Origin: Hirudinaria manillensis | Lineage: Eukaryota > Annelida > Clitellata > Hirudinida > Hirudinidae | Direction of reading: 5' to 3' | NCBI GenBank assembly: GCA_034509925.1 | Contig: CM067526.1 | Span: 11,474,510 to 11,538,509, forward strand | DNA: 64,000 nucleotides | Part shown: piece after piece, positions 13,301-23,995 of the stretch | Numbering within the stretch: the stretch's first letter is position 1 | How the letters are laid out: each line of letters starts with the position of its first letter | Program-made: the position numbers and the translations under genes | The notes under the pieces: generated by a model | The model's input: the letters and a program-made list of their open reading frames with translations, nothing else | The model's database searches: none | What the model was told of the DNA's origin: nothing

Positions 13301-13420
13301 CCAAACCCCCTTCAGGAATTTCACTCTCCCCACGACATCGCCCTGAGCAAAGATGGTGGATACGTTTTTGTTGGAGAAACCGGCCCCAATTACGTCTGGA
13401 AGTTTCAAAAAGACTTTTGA
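10343..13420 (+). CDS. PAL: Peptidyl-alpha-hydroxyglycine alpha-amidating lyase (monofunctional PAL)
   Basis: Second enzyme of peptide C-terminal amidation; it converts peptidyl-hydroxyglycine to amide plus glyoxylate in the secretory pathway, so it acts on neuropeptides and hormones. Nine exons: 10343-10435, 10567-10850, 10981-11097, 11162-11234, 11756-11907, 12150-12293, 12417-12529, 13127-13254, 13316-13420; 402 residues. The ATG at 10343 starts a signal peptide (MSTILTLIAALHCFAFVLN). The six-bladed NHL-type propeller follows. The three zinc-ligand histidine motifs are present (MPHGLEI, IPHGVALA, SPHDIALS), as are two conserved cysteine pairs (FCQPTDVAV with DGYCVSRI; LCVADR with LCYN). 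It ends VWKFQKDF. No PHM domain is attached, as in insect PAL proteins and unlike vertebrate PAM; there is also no transmembrane tail, so the protein is probably luminal or secreted. Convergent with RGM. Confidence 0.96.
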
Positions 13421-13845
13421 GAAACTCAAAGAGGCAGCAAAAAACAACGACGGCGATGTTTTGATCTTCGGTCCTGGAAACATTCAACGGAACATTTTGA
13501 AACCACTCAAACTTAAATATCACTCGATCGTCGCGATGTTCTCCGTGATTGATGTTCGCAGCCCGCAGTGGTTCTTTGAATGGAGACGGGTCTGGGGGAT
13601 GTTGAAGCACCTTCAAGTTCATAAATTTCGAACTTATCTTAAGATTTGAAATCTGTTTGATGTCAGACATTAGAGCCACTCCATCGTGACTTTGCAAATT
13701 TTCAACGAAGCAGACGCCAGAGAGTGAGGCGATCCACGCGATCACTGACGATAATCGTTTGTAATCTCTCTCTCTCTATTTTTTTTAGGTGATTCGAGAA
13801 AACACGAGCACGATTGTTGAATGTGATGTTTACTGTTTACAAGGA

Positions 13846-13861
13846 TTTATTTACAAATAAA
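13846..13861. terminator. Back-to-back poly(A) signals of PAL (+) and RGM (-)
   Basis: AATAAA on the plus strand at 13856-13861 lies 436 bases after the PAL stop. TTTATT at 13846-13851 reads AATAAA on the minus strand, 175 bases after the RGM stop. The two signals are four bases apart in a near-palindrome, so the 3' UTRs of the two convergent genes probably overlap or abut. Cleavage sites were not tested. Confidence 0.55.
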
Positions 13862-14025
13862 TCAAAATTCATCCATTCAGAATGTCATTGCTTTTTCTGC
13901 CAGAATGCAACGACAATCAACAATCCTAAGTAGTCCATGCACATTTAACTGACTTTAATGTTAATAAATTAAAAAATAAAAATAAAATTCTGCAAACGAT
14001 TTTTTACACCAGGTTTGCGACCTCG

Positions 14026-17000
14026 CTACCTTCGCGGCAGTTTGTTTACGTTCGAAGCGATTCTGAGACCACAGGAAAAAAACTCTAACGAAACAACTCC
14101 GCTGACAGACAGAAGTATGAGGTGCAAAAAAACGTTGATCAGATTTATCAGTGACAAGAAGTTACTTTGGCAGAGCAAAAAAAAGGTACTCGCACGTCCT
14201 TCCTCAGAGGGGCTTGCAAGGGCGAGCAGTTTCGAACGAGGAGGTCGGGGACGCTCGAAACCCAAAGTGAAAATCTCGATCGTGGAATGATTCAGTGCGA
14301 CGCAAAGGAGGAACAGAGTCACCAATACGGAGCAGGACTCGGAAGGGCTGCCACGGGAGACGAGCCTTCGTACGTCGAGCTCCTCGACTTCCTCCTCCGC
14401 GTCGTGCACTTTGCCGCCCAAGGCGAGCGTTGCGTTCATGGCAACGGCGGATAGAACGGCCAAACTGGAATCGCCGGACGACATGACGTCGTAAACGCAA
14501 CTGTTCAAGAAATAGCCCGACAGGAGGGGCTCCAAAGACCTACAAACGAAGAAAGAGGTTTCGTAGTCCATCGGCTCGAATCTGTCGGAGCGAGGTAGAG
14601 TCGAGAGTTGTTGCTGTTGCTGTTGTTGTTTGCTCTCTCCGGGCACAGAACTGGTCGGCATCGTTGCGCCTTGCCTCGGAGTCCGATCTTCCGAGCGAAC
14701 GCGGGAGGATTCGAAGAAGGACCGCACGTCTACTCGCGTCGGCGCGGGGCAACCCGTGAAGCACAGCTGGACGGAGTTCAACCTGGCGTCCAGAGAATTG
14801 GCAAATTCGTCGGGGGTCCTGATGAAGACGGAGAGGGACTGTCGGATGCAGTTTATCCATATCACGGTGTCGATGTGTCTTATGGCGATCGTGACGAGCT
14901 GGTTGGCTCTGACTTCCTCCAGCTTGACGTTGTCGAACGCGCCGAAGGAGGAGGAGCCGTCGGAAAACGTGGAGGGAAGCTCGGTCGAGGTTGCCTGATA
15001 CAAGACGTACCTGTCCGGCAGAGCGCATTCTTCGTCCTGCTTGATCACCACTGTGACCTATGTAAGGTTATGGTTAAGGTTGACAGACAGTTACAAGATG
15101 GTCGCTCATTAAATGAATCTTAGAAAGTATAATCTTGTCAGAAGCGAAATAACTATTTCATAGTCAATTGATTCATGAAAATGTTATGACATTGGGTGTA
15201 CCAACTTTCTAAGTTTAAACATAAAATTCAATTAATTATTTATTTATTTCTTTTATTATTAAAGAAGATATATTTTCGGGGTTCAATGCAGGCTGAATCT
15301 CAACAATGCATGAGTGGAATTGTTTGTTCTGGGATTCATTTTAATTTGGAAGAGAAATGAATGAGTTAAGATAAGCTCCAATTTAGTTCATGTTTGCCAG
15401 CTTGCAGCTGATACAACAAGACCCAATATTCTAGGTCCACACAGGCTCAATAAACACTGCTTTTTCTTGAGCAAATGAAGAAGGGCTTTAATAGAGCTAC
15501 GTAATAATAACATTTCATTTCATTCAGTCAATCAAAAAGGAAAGTAAATTATTACAAATTATTAAAAATTTATTTTTATCTTTTCTGTTTATCGGGGCAC
15601 TCAGAACGGTCGAAGAGACGGATGAGATAGAGATCGCCGTCACGAACAATCGGAGTGCTTCTCAAAGGCGAGTGAAATTTCACAACACGAAAGTTCGTTG
15701 AGGCCTGTCAATTGAATGGAAATCTTCACAACTCTGAAGGCAGCAAAGTGCCTAAAGCTATCACGAGCATTCAACAAACGACTTCTTGAGCTCAGCCTGC
15801 CAGGCGCATTTCGTTCACAACTCGTTCGCATTCGTCGCAGAGAGAACGAATACTTTGAGAGAGTTTCCTTTTGTCAATCGTGCCTCGTAGTCGTTGTTAT
15901 TGTCGTGGTCTCATAAAACAATCCTTCTGTACAAGGCTCATGCAACAAGTTATAGTTCGGTAACGTAAGATTAACTCGTGGCATGTAACAAATGGCCATT
16001 TTGATACAAACTGAGATACCAGAATGTTATAAAAGTTGGCCAACAAAGCCGTGTAACTGATCGAAGATCAAAGATCAATTTCTTTGAAAGGTTACAAAGT
16101 CAAAGTAAAGCCAGCATATCTTTGAGGAAATAGAGATTATTATCCACTATTATTATTATTATTATTACTACTATTAATTATAAATTATGACTATTATTTA
16201 TTTCGTTTATGCCGGCAATCGGTGCATTTGTAATTCAAGAGAACCGCATCTACCATATCCTATACCCTATACCTCTCTCTCTCCCCCTACCACCGTGACC
16301 CATAAAAACCACCTGCAACTGTTTTGAAATCGGGAGTGAATCTCATAAAAAAAATATTCCTTTTGAAGAACATGTTCCTTTCAAGACACCTGTGCTTTTA
16401 ACTGGAAAACAGTCTCCCGAATATGCATCCCTGATATCTGGTAGCACGGTAAATGCCTTTTTTTTACAGAGATTTACCAGATAAGGAATGAATGAAACCA
16501 GCAAAGGAAATAATAATAATGATAATAATTTATCATAATATTACAATTATTATTATTATCATTAGAATTTCATTAAAAATTGCAGAGAAAGCAGATAAAG
16601 TTTCAAATTTGGATAATGCAGATTACTTAAAAGTTAAATCACTTTGTTGGCTCGAGTCTGCTTGAGACATCACGTCTCTTTACAAATCGAGACCATCAAG
16701 GATGCCATCAAGACGATAAGCAATCACTAATGGGTTAATTAATTAATTAAGTAATTAATTAAAAATATGATATAAATTATAATATAAAAATATGAGTTCC
16801 ATTAAAAGGAGAGGTTGTTATTATTGTTTACGACTGCGCCGTTTTGAAAATATTTAAAGCATTCCTCGAAAACAATGAGAGGAGGAGGAAGAAGAAGACG
16901 AGGAAGAAGAAAAGAAGCCCGGATGGAGAAAGTAATTTGTTCCAAACGTGAGAATCTTTGTCCAAATTTGCATTAGGAACGGCGTGAACCCGAAGCACCT

Positions 17001-19708
17001 ATGAAGCAATTTACATGCTGTTTCTGACAGATGAAAGAACAGGAATGAAGTGTTTTCTGAGCAATTTCCTTGAAACAATGAGCTGAATTTTGCAATTAAT
17101 AGAGGCATAATTCAAGGATAATCACCTAAATTTTTTCCCCATTTTGAAAGAAACAAAAGAAAGTTTTCAGAAATCCTTAAAAAAAAATATTAGGACAAGT
17201 CTTTTATTTTCCTGCTTTTAGAGCTGACAAGTGGATAAGTTTTATTGTCGAGATGCATCACTGGAGCAGTTCATTACGAAAGGGACACCATTGTAGAAAG
17301 TTTTATGAAAGTCATGAACATAAATATCCGATACTCAACCTGCCAGTCTGAGTTCCAACTCGCAATTCAGAAAAAAGAGATACGGATAATTAAAAACATT
17401 CGCTTCGATTTTTTCCAAAATGAAAAAAATAAAGAAGAAAAAAAAGGTTTTTTTTAAATAATCAGAGACAAACCTACAAAGAAAAATATGAAGAAAAATA
17501 AAAACATTTCGATCTCCTAAAAATCAATCGAACGATAATCGAGCCTCAACTGGTCAAGAAATCAATAAAAGTAAAGATTCCCGAACCTTCGCTAGAAAGG
17601 ATCCGAGACGATTCTTCTCGGCAGTCACTTGGATGGTGAAGTGTTCGTTGTCAACCACAGGCCAAGCCCCGAGGATGTTGCAAGTTTGATGTTCCTCGTC
17701 GAACGTGACCAGGTGGAGGTTCCCGAATATGCCGCAGATCCCGCTCTCTGACTCGAAGTCCGAGTCTTCGCTCGAACCCTCGCTGTATGTACAGGCCAAT
17801 GGTATGGGATTGGCCAAAGGGTACTGCCTTTCGTATACCGGACCTTCGACGGGGCAGCCGTAGAGGTTCATCTGCTTTTCGGTGCCCTTGTGGGCGCTGT
17901 GGAAGTTCAGATCGCCGAGGCACCCCCTACTGGCCGTGGCCAGGCATTTGTAGAACGTCCTGAAAGCCGTACAGCGCTTCTCGATCTCGGGTGGCATCAG
18001 GGAAGAGGATGGGAGGCTGTGCTTGTTGACCCAAGTGAGGGGGTACATGTCGCTGATCCTCAGAGATTCTTGGGCTAGCTGGTACAAGTCCCAGCAGTCA
18101 TTGAAGCCACACTGGGAGTTGAATCCACTCACGGGGATGCCTAATTTGCATGTAATTAGTAATTAATAATTATTATTAATAAGATAAATGATATAAAAGG
18201 CGGGCTTGTTTGTGGCTAATTTAAACGTTAAAGATTATCTTCATCTAAGTACCGTTGCTGATGAAACAACAAAATAGTGGTTTAAATTTACAGATATTCA
18301 CAGATACGGGCATAATAAAAGATTCGTTGTTGAAATATGAAACGTTTTATTAAAAGTTGAGCTGTCGACTTGTACAGAACGAACTGTCAGCCATGTTTCA
18401 ATACGTCTTTCACCTGAGATAAAACAAAAACACTGGCAAATTGTGATCCTACGAGCAGCAAGCATTCCCTATGCAAACTCCAGGTGTGACAGATGCTCAA
18501 CGGAAGAGCTTGTAAAACAACTCATTCGAGTTCAAAATTTGGAAAGAAACCTTAGCAGACCGTCTGGGCATTTACGCGCCATTCGTTAACGATTAAACTT
18601 TGGATGGAACGTTAGGTGCCAGCGGGATCTAATATACGACGACTCCATAATATATTTTCCCGCCTTAATCAATTAGGCGCCATAAATAAGCATAAATTCG
18701 TCTGCTTTCTATATATAGAGTTCGTTCGCTAAAACCTGGTGACCTTAGACTTAGTGTTTATCTGTATTGATATCGTTATGTCAAAATAGGTAGAATTGGA
18801 GATTGATAAAGTTCTGAAAGACTGACGCGATTTGCAACAGGAGAAGAGAAAATGTAGAAGAAATGCTTATTTATTCTGGATTACATTCAGACAACTTTGA
18901 TGATAGTCAGAGCGAGCGAAAAGTGATGACTGAAAGAAAACAATTTCAACCACAACAACCTCACAGTAATAATAATAATAATTATTATTATAATTAATAA
19001 TAATATACTGTAATGACATAATTAAAAATATAGTGTTATAATAACATATTATTATTATTAACACAAATTGCTGAAATGAAACTCTGAAGAAATTATGGAA
19101 GGAATTATTGAATCCCTGATGTCCACGTCCACCACAAAGAACGGCTTCATAGAATCAATAACAACATTTATTAATATTTTATCATTTTATTTATTTTATT
19201 ATTTTATATTTTAATCGTCGACCGCTCATCGTTCAACAGAAACACGGAGAGCGCCAAAAGATTCGAGAGTTGGTCGTAAATCACGATTGTAGAAACTTGT
19301 GAATTCTCAACAACTGACAGAAAGAGCTGAGCTGAGCTGCCAAAAGGCTCGAGAACGTACGTTGTGTTGTGTTATGATGTGTTGTGTACGTGTGTTAAGT
19401 TATGATGTGTTGTGTACGTGTGTTAAGTTATGATGTGTTGCGTACGTGTGTTAAGTTATGATGTGTTGGGTACGTGCATACGTTATGTTGTGTCACGTTG
19501 TATTGTATTGTGTACGTGTTTACGTACGTTAGGTGTACGCATTACGTACGTGTTGCGTACGTTAAGTAAGTGCTCTAGTTAATTTTCGAAGCTCGAGCCT
19601 GCCACCCCCTACTCTGATGTGTTACATTCTCGCACTCTTAAAGGAAGCCCGTGAGACAATCTACTCTATTATTATCATTATCGTCATTAATACATTAATA
19701 GTGTTATT

Positions 19709-19741
<33 letters not shown>

Positions 19742-19997
19742 AGCATAATTATTATCATTGTCATTGTTTATTATCATTATTGCAGCTCGCATTATTTTTT
19801 AATTTATCCCATAACTTTTAAAACTAAATTCTGAGCAACATTCGAATTAAGTTATTTGAGAATATCTATAAAAAAAAAGGCTCACCAGACAGTAAAATCA
19901 TTAGAATCCAGAGATAAGACGGAGTTGAATTATTTCCTCTGGCCAAATGATTGAAATTTAAGGGACCAATGGAATAAGGACTTCCACGTTTTTCCAT
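14026..19997 (-). CDS. RGM: Repulsive guidance molecule (RGM/Dragon/hemojuvelin family)
   Basis: BMP co-receptor and neogenin ligand family, usually GPI-anchored at the cell surface. Three exons on minus: 19886-19997, 17587-18140, 15057-14026, phases 1 and 0; 565 residues as read. Exon 1 ends in a hydrophobic signal (PSYLWILMILLSG); its ATG at 19997 is the last in-frame Met before that signal, but the frame stays open upstream. Exon 2 holds the cysteine-rich helical RGM-N domain (CRxxY-like, GCLGDLNFHSA) and the partial von Willebrand D region (CGIFGNLHLVTF, QTCNILGAWPVVDNEHFTIQVT). Exon 3 continues VTVVIKQDEEC, LCFTGCP and SCVYDVMSSGD as in RGM-C. The autocleavage site GDPH is GNLH here (residues 177-180). 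The C-terminus is about 80 residues longer than usual, with two hydrophobic runs, so the true end or GPI site is unclear; a missed 3' intron is possible. Confidence 0.93.
15058..17586. other. RGM intron 2
   Basis: 2.5-kb intron bounded by GT (17586) and AG (15058) on the minus strand. AT-rich with ATT microsatellites near 16150 and 16510. No exon or element recognised. Confidence 0.6.
18141..19885. other. RGM intron 1
   Basis: 1.7-kb intron between the signal exon and RGM-N exon. It contains a 28-bp minisatellite (listed separately), ATT runs near 18970 and 19710, and no recognised exon. Confidence 0.6.
19371..19482. repeat. 28-bp minisatellite, about four units
   Basis: Units starting at 19371, 19399, 19427 and 19455 share GTTATGATGTGTTG followed by a TACGTG-containing half, with only a few substitutions. 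Flanking DNA to about 19560 is also rich in TACGT motifs, suggesting older diverged units. Lies in RGM intron 1. Confidence 0.85.
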
Positions 19998-22900
19998 TAC
20001 GCTCCATCCATAGAGCAGCGTGTGATTCAAACTTGGATCTAAGCTACTCTCATTTTTCTGATAGTCTCCACGCTCGAAAACAGATGTCGCCGATCGTCTG
20101 TAAGGAGATTAACCAGAAGATTAACTAATTAAAGATGAACATGTTTACCCAAAAAATAATAAATAAATAAATAAAAAAACAAGTAAATAAATAAATAAAA
20201 ATGTATCGTTCGGAGTTATTTGGTGCATGATTTTACAAAGAAGACCATTAAAAAAAAATCTCATGAGGCAGATTGATTCCGTGGGGATTCAATTATCCGT
20301 GGCCTCATACCTGGCCCATTGTCCTGCCAGATGTAATTATCGGAAAGCTTATTAAATTGCCTTCGAAAAACTTCAAAATTCTCCTTTCCATCTCCAATTA
20401 CCCGTTGCCAGGCAACCGGGAGATGATTGGAAATTCGATAGACCATCAGACTCTCCACCTGTCTCCATCGTTTGCCGAGGATTTCCAAACACGGCCCGAA
20501 AGCGACCGGCTCCTTTGAATCGAGTGCTCGTGGGGAGAATGGCGGTTAGGAACGAGGAACGGCGGGAAAAAACGCAGAAGTGTTCGCGTGGCATGAAAGA
20601 GAATGGATGCTATTTACAAAAAAAAATAACAACAACAACATAGGTATGCAATATTTCAATCTCTCCGCGGGAGCTTAAAGAGCAGAGAGATCTATGGAGT
20701 TCACGAGTGCATTAATGTTACGTAATTACGTTTCAATGCTTCTTTGAAGGAACGGTGGTAAAGGTGGAGCCAAGGTAGGTAGGGACAATAGGTAACGAGA
20801 ATATTATCATGCCGACGTAGGTGATGAAGACGACGAAGATGACGTTCAGACAGCATAACGAACGGCAATTCGAACTGGTATGCACTCATCACCCTAACTA
20901 AGTCGATGATCGAAATATTAAGTAGAAAATTAAGCTAATGACTGAAATAGAAAGTCACGCAGCTATTATTCTATTAACAACCCGAGCCATTACCCCCTAC
21001 AATTCGTAATTAACTCATTAACTAATTATTCCGTCAGATTAATCCAATATTTACTTTATATTTTCCACGATTTCATGTCAAGAAAAGAGAGAGAAAGAAA
21101 AAATAAAAAGCTCTAACTATTTTCTGTACGACTTTGTAACCAACATTCCTTCAGTCAATATCCCGGTACGTTCATTATGCGTCAAGATCGAAGAGACTGG
21201 GAGCAGTTGTCAGAGAATTTCTCGACAACTGACATTCAAATACTTCAGAAAAGCACTGGAACGATCGATTTAATGACTAGCGATTTTTAGCAACCCTAGC
21301 GGCACTAACGTAGTTGGTATCCCATAGTGATTGGCGGAGGCAAGCCATTAATAGAAATACACTACACTTTTCGTAGTTGTACTTGTTTGTACTAGCGAGA
21401 CTACGGTCAGACCTAGATTCTACATTAACTTTCACACGTATGAAAGCAAGAAATGAAAAAAAAAAGAATATGAATGAGAGAAGAAGGAGAGGCGGGGAGA
21501 TAGGGCGAGGAAAGAGAGAGCGAGTTTTTTTTCGGTGCTCCTAAGAAACATTTTATTTGCAACCCGACAAGAAGGCAAACATTCGCACATGTTCGTACGA
21601 AAAAAATTAAGAGGTTGCAACGCGGCAACCTCATCCAACCACCACCAGCACCACCATCATCCATTCATTCATTCATTCATTCATTCACTCGATCCCTCAT
21701 TCTCATTCACTCCAACTATCACCCACTTAAACTCCACAAAGAAACTCGATGGATGCGATAAGGAATACAAAGTTATCTCCCAATCTTATCATCCCTCAAA
21801 CGCACCACCGCCATGCTTTCCAATTTTGCAAAGGCAAAGTTTACCAGGAATTTTTATTGCCGATTTAATCTAGCCACGGTTACGTGGAATTAAAGAAACT
21901 TCAGATGAAGACGAAGGAACAGAAGAAGAAAAAGAAAGGATGAGTTTCAAAGGTCTTAATTACTTTTTTTATTCAGAACGAGGGACCAACTCAAAAATGT
22001 GAAGCTCAAAAAGACGGCTTTGTTAAGAGCCATAAAAAAACAACTCATGCCGAGCACAACGCCATACGTGTGAAGAAGGAAGCAAACAAAACGTAGTGAT
22101 GCGTCGAGCCAGATGTTTGTAATCAATTGAGCAATTACAAGACTTTACCCGACACGAGGCTCGCCTTTGCAAAAAAAAAAAGAAGAAAAAACGTGCGTTT
22201 AGCCGAGTTGCAGCGATTAAAATCGGTTCTTTTGAGTGAAAATAAAGGCCGCAAAATTGGAAAATGTGGGAAAAATTGATCCCTCCAGTGCTCCCCGTAT
22301 CCCCGGGGGAAAATCGAACAGGTTGTTTTATTGGAATGAGTTGGAAAACAAACAAAAAACCAAACGGCGTCTCAGAGACGCTGGCGACAGGGAGACGACG
22401 ATTCTTGTGGTTTCAGTCGCGATGGCGCTAATCGAACAATAGTTAAACATTAATCGGAGATTTTCAAAGACCGAGAATTCCGCTAAAGAAATATCGTTTG
22501 ATCAACGAGTACTTTATGGGGAATAAGTTCAGAAAAGGTTTCTTTGCTTGAAACTGTGCAATCAATATATTTATAAATAAATAAATATAATACACCTTAA
22601 GACACAAAATTTCCTAAAAGTAATTCTACAGCTGTGTACATTTGTGTATATATCCAAGTGGAATTAGATTCAAGAGTTAATTTTCTGCTTATCTTAACAA
22701 ATGAGAAAATTCTCAGAAAATTCAAAATAAACAAATTTCAACTTGCATTGTAATATTTTTCAATTTTGCGGATTGATTAAAACCATTTTTTTTTAATTAC
22801 CACAAAAACCAGTGCTTTTTGAATTCATGAAACATTTACATGATTGCTCAAGTGAGCCATTACATGATTTTCATCTAATTAAATTAAGAATAAAATCTAT

Positions 22901-23951
22901 TAAAGATGGACATACAATATGTTTTAATAAACATTTAATATTAAAATCAATATAAAAATTTTTGTAAATATTACTTTAAACAAATTCATTCAAAAACCAA
23001 CCAAGTGAATAGCATCCCTCTTTCCCCATTGAAATATTTGCATATAAATTATCACAACTTTATAAAAGCAAAACATTGTTGGAAATGTTGAAAACTAAAA
23101 CATTACTTAACAACAATGTTATATGCCACACAATGTTTTTTTTAATATTATTACAATAATAGCATTACAGAAAATTATTTATAAAATCTAATTTTAATAA
23201 CCACTTTTACCAACTATAATTGCAACATACAAGAATATAATCACCATAAATCCAGTAAAACAAACAAGTATCAAATCGTTAAACTTTTGGCTGGTTGCAA
23301 TTATGAACAAAATCTTAAGTATATAATTTCAAAATAAAATATGAAATTTCAAGTAAATATTCAAACCTCTAAAATTTCGACGCGCATTCATTCGAAAGAA
23401 ATCCTCTGAGCTTTAAATAATTAATAATGGATTGACAAATGCAAGTCCCGTGTAAATACATCCACTTAAAAACACGAACCTCCGCAACACCGACTGACAC
23501 CCACCAACCTCCGTAGAAATAGTTTATTTACTGTGGTACCTAGGAAAAGAAGCGGGTAAACAGCAGACTAGTGAATAATGATGGCCTTAAAATGAATGTC
23601 ATAAATTAATTAAATTGATTGTTAAAATATGTTCTTAGTGCGTATCAATTAATATATACTTATGGTTTACCGACAATTCACTTATTCGTCTCACATAGAA
23701 AACTATCAGGGCAAATCAGACCATTCGTCCCAAACCGCCACATACTATGTGAAACCACAACTCTTCAAAATCGAAAAAATTTCATGCTTTGACAATGCTT
23801 TTTTCCCCTACTCGCTACTACAAAACCTTAATTGGAAAATAAATTTTAAGAATTGACCAAGAGCACGACAAAACGATCACAACACAAAAAAACTGATTTA
23901 TATTGTTGATCCTCTACAATTGCAAAAAAAAAAGCCAGGGTTTTCAAATCT
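19998..23951. other. Gap between RGM 5' end and CUTA 3' end
   Basis: About 4 kb with the presumed RGM promoter and 5' UTR on its left side. No exon is supported. Features are low-complexity only: an AAAT run near 20160-20200, and an ATTC run near 21660-21690. An in-frame extension of the RGM first exon to an acceptor-like CTTACAG near 20100 is possible. Confidence 0.4.
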
Positions 23952-23957
23952 TTTATT
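23952..23957 (-). terminator. Poly(A) signal of CUTA
   Basis: TTTATT on plus reads AATAAA on minus, 39 bases past the CUTA stop codon. Confidence 0.6.
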
Positions 23958-23995
23958 AAAAGAAAAGGTTTTGTGAAATAATAATTTCTTTAACT

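Noticed and set aside
14204-15123. Long open frames on plus and in the other minus frames opposite RGM exon 3
   Set aside because: They are shadows of a GC-richer RGM exon. Only the RGM frame matches a known family and joins the other exons in phase.
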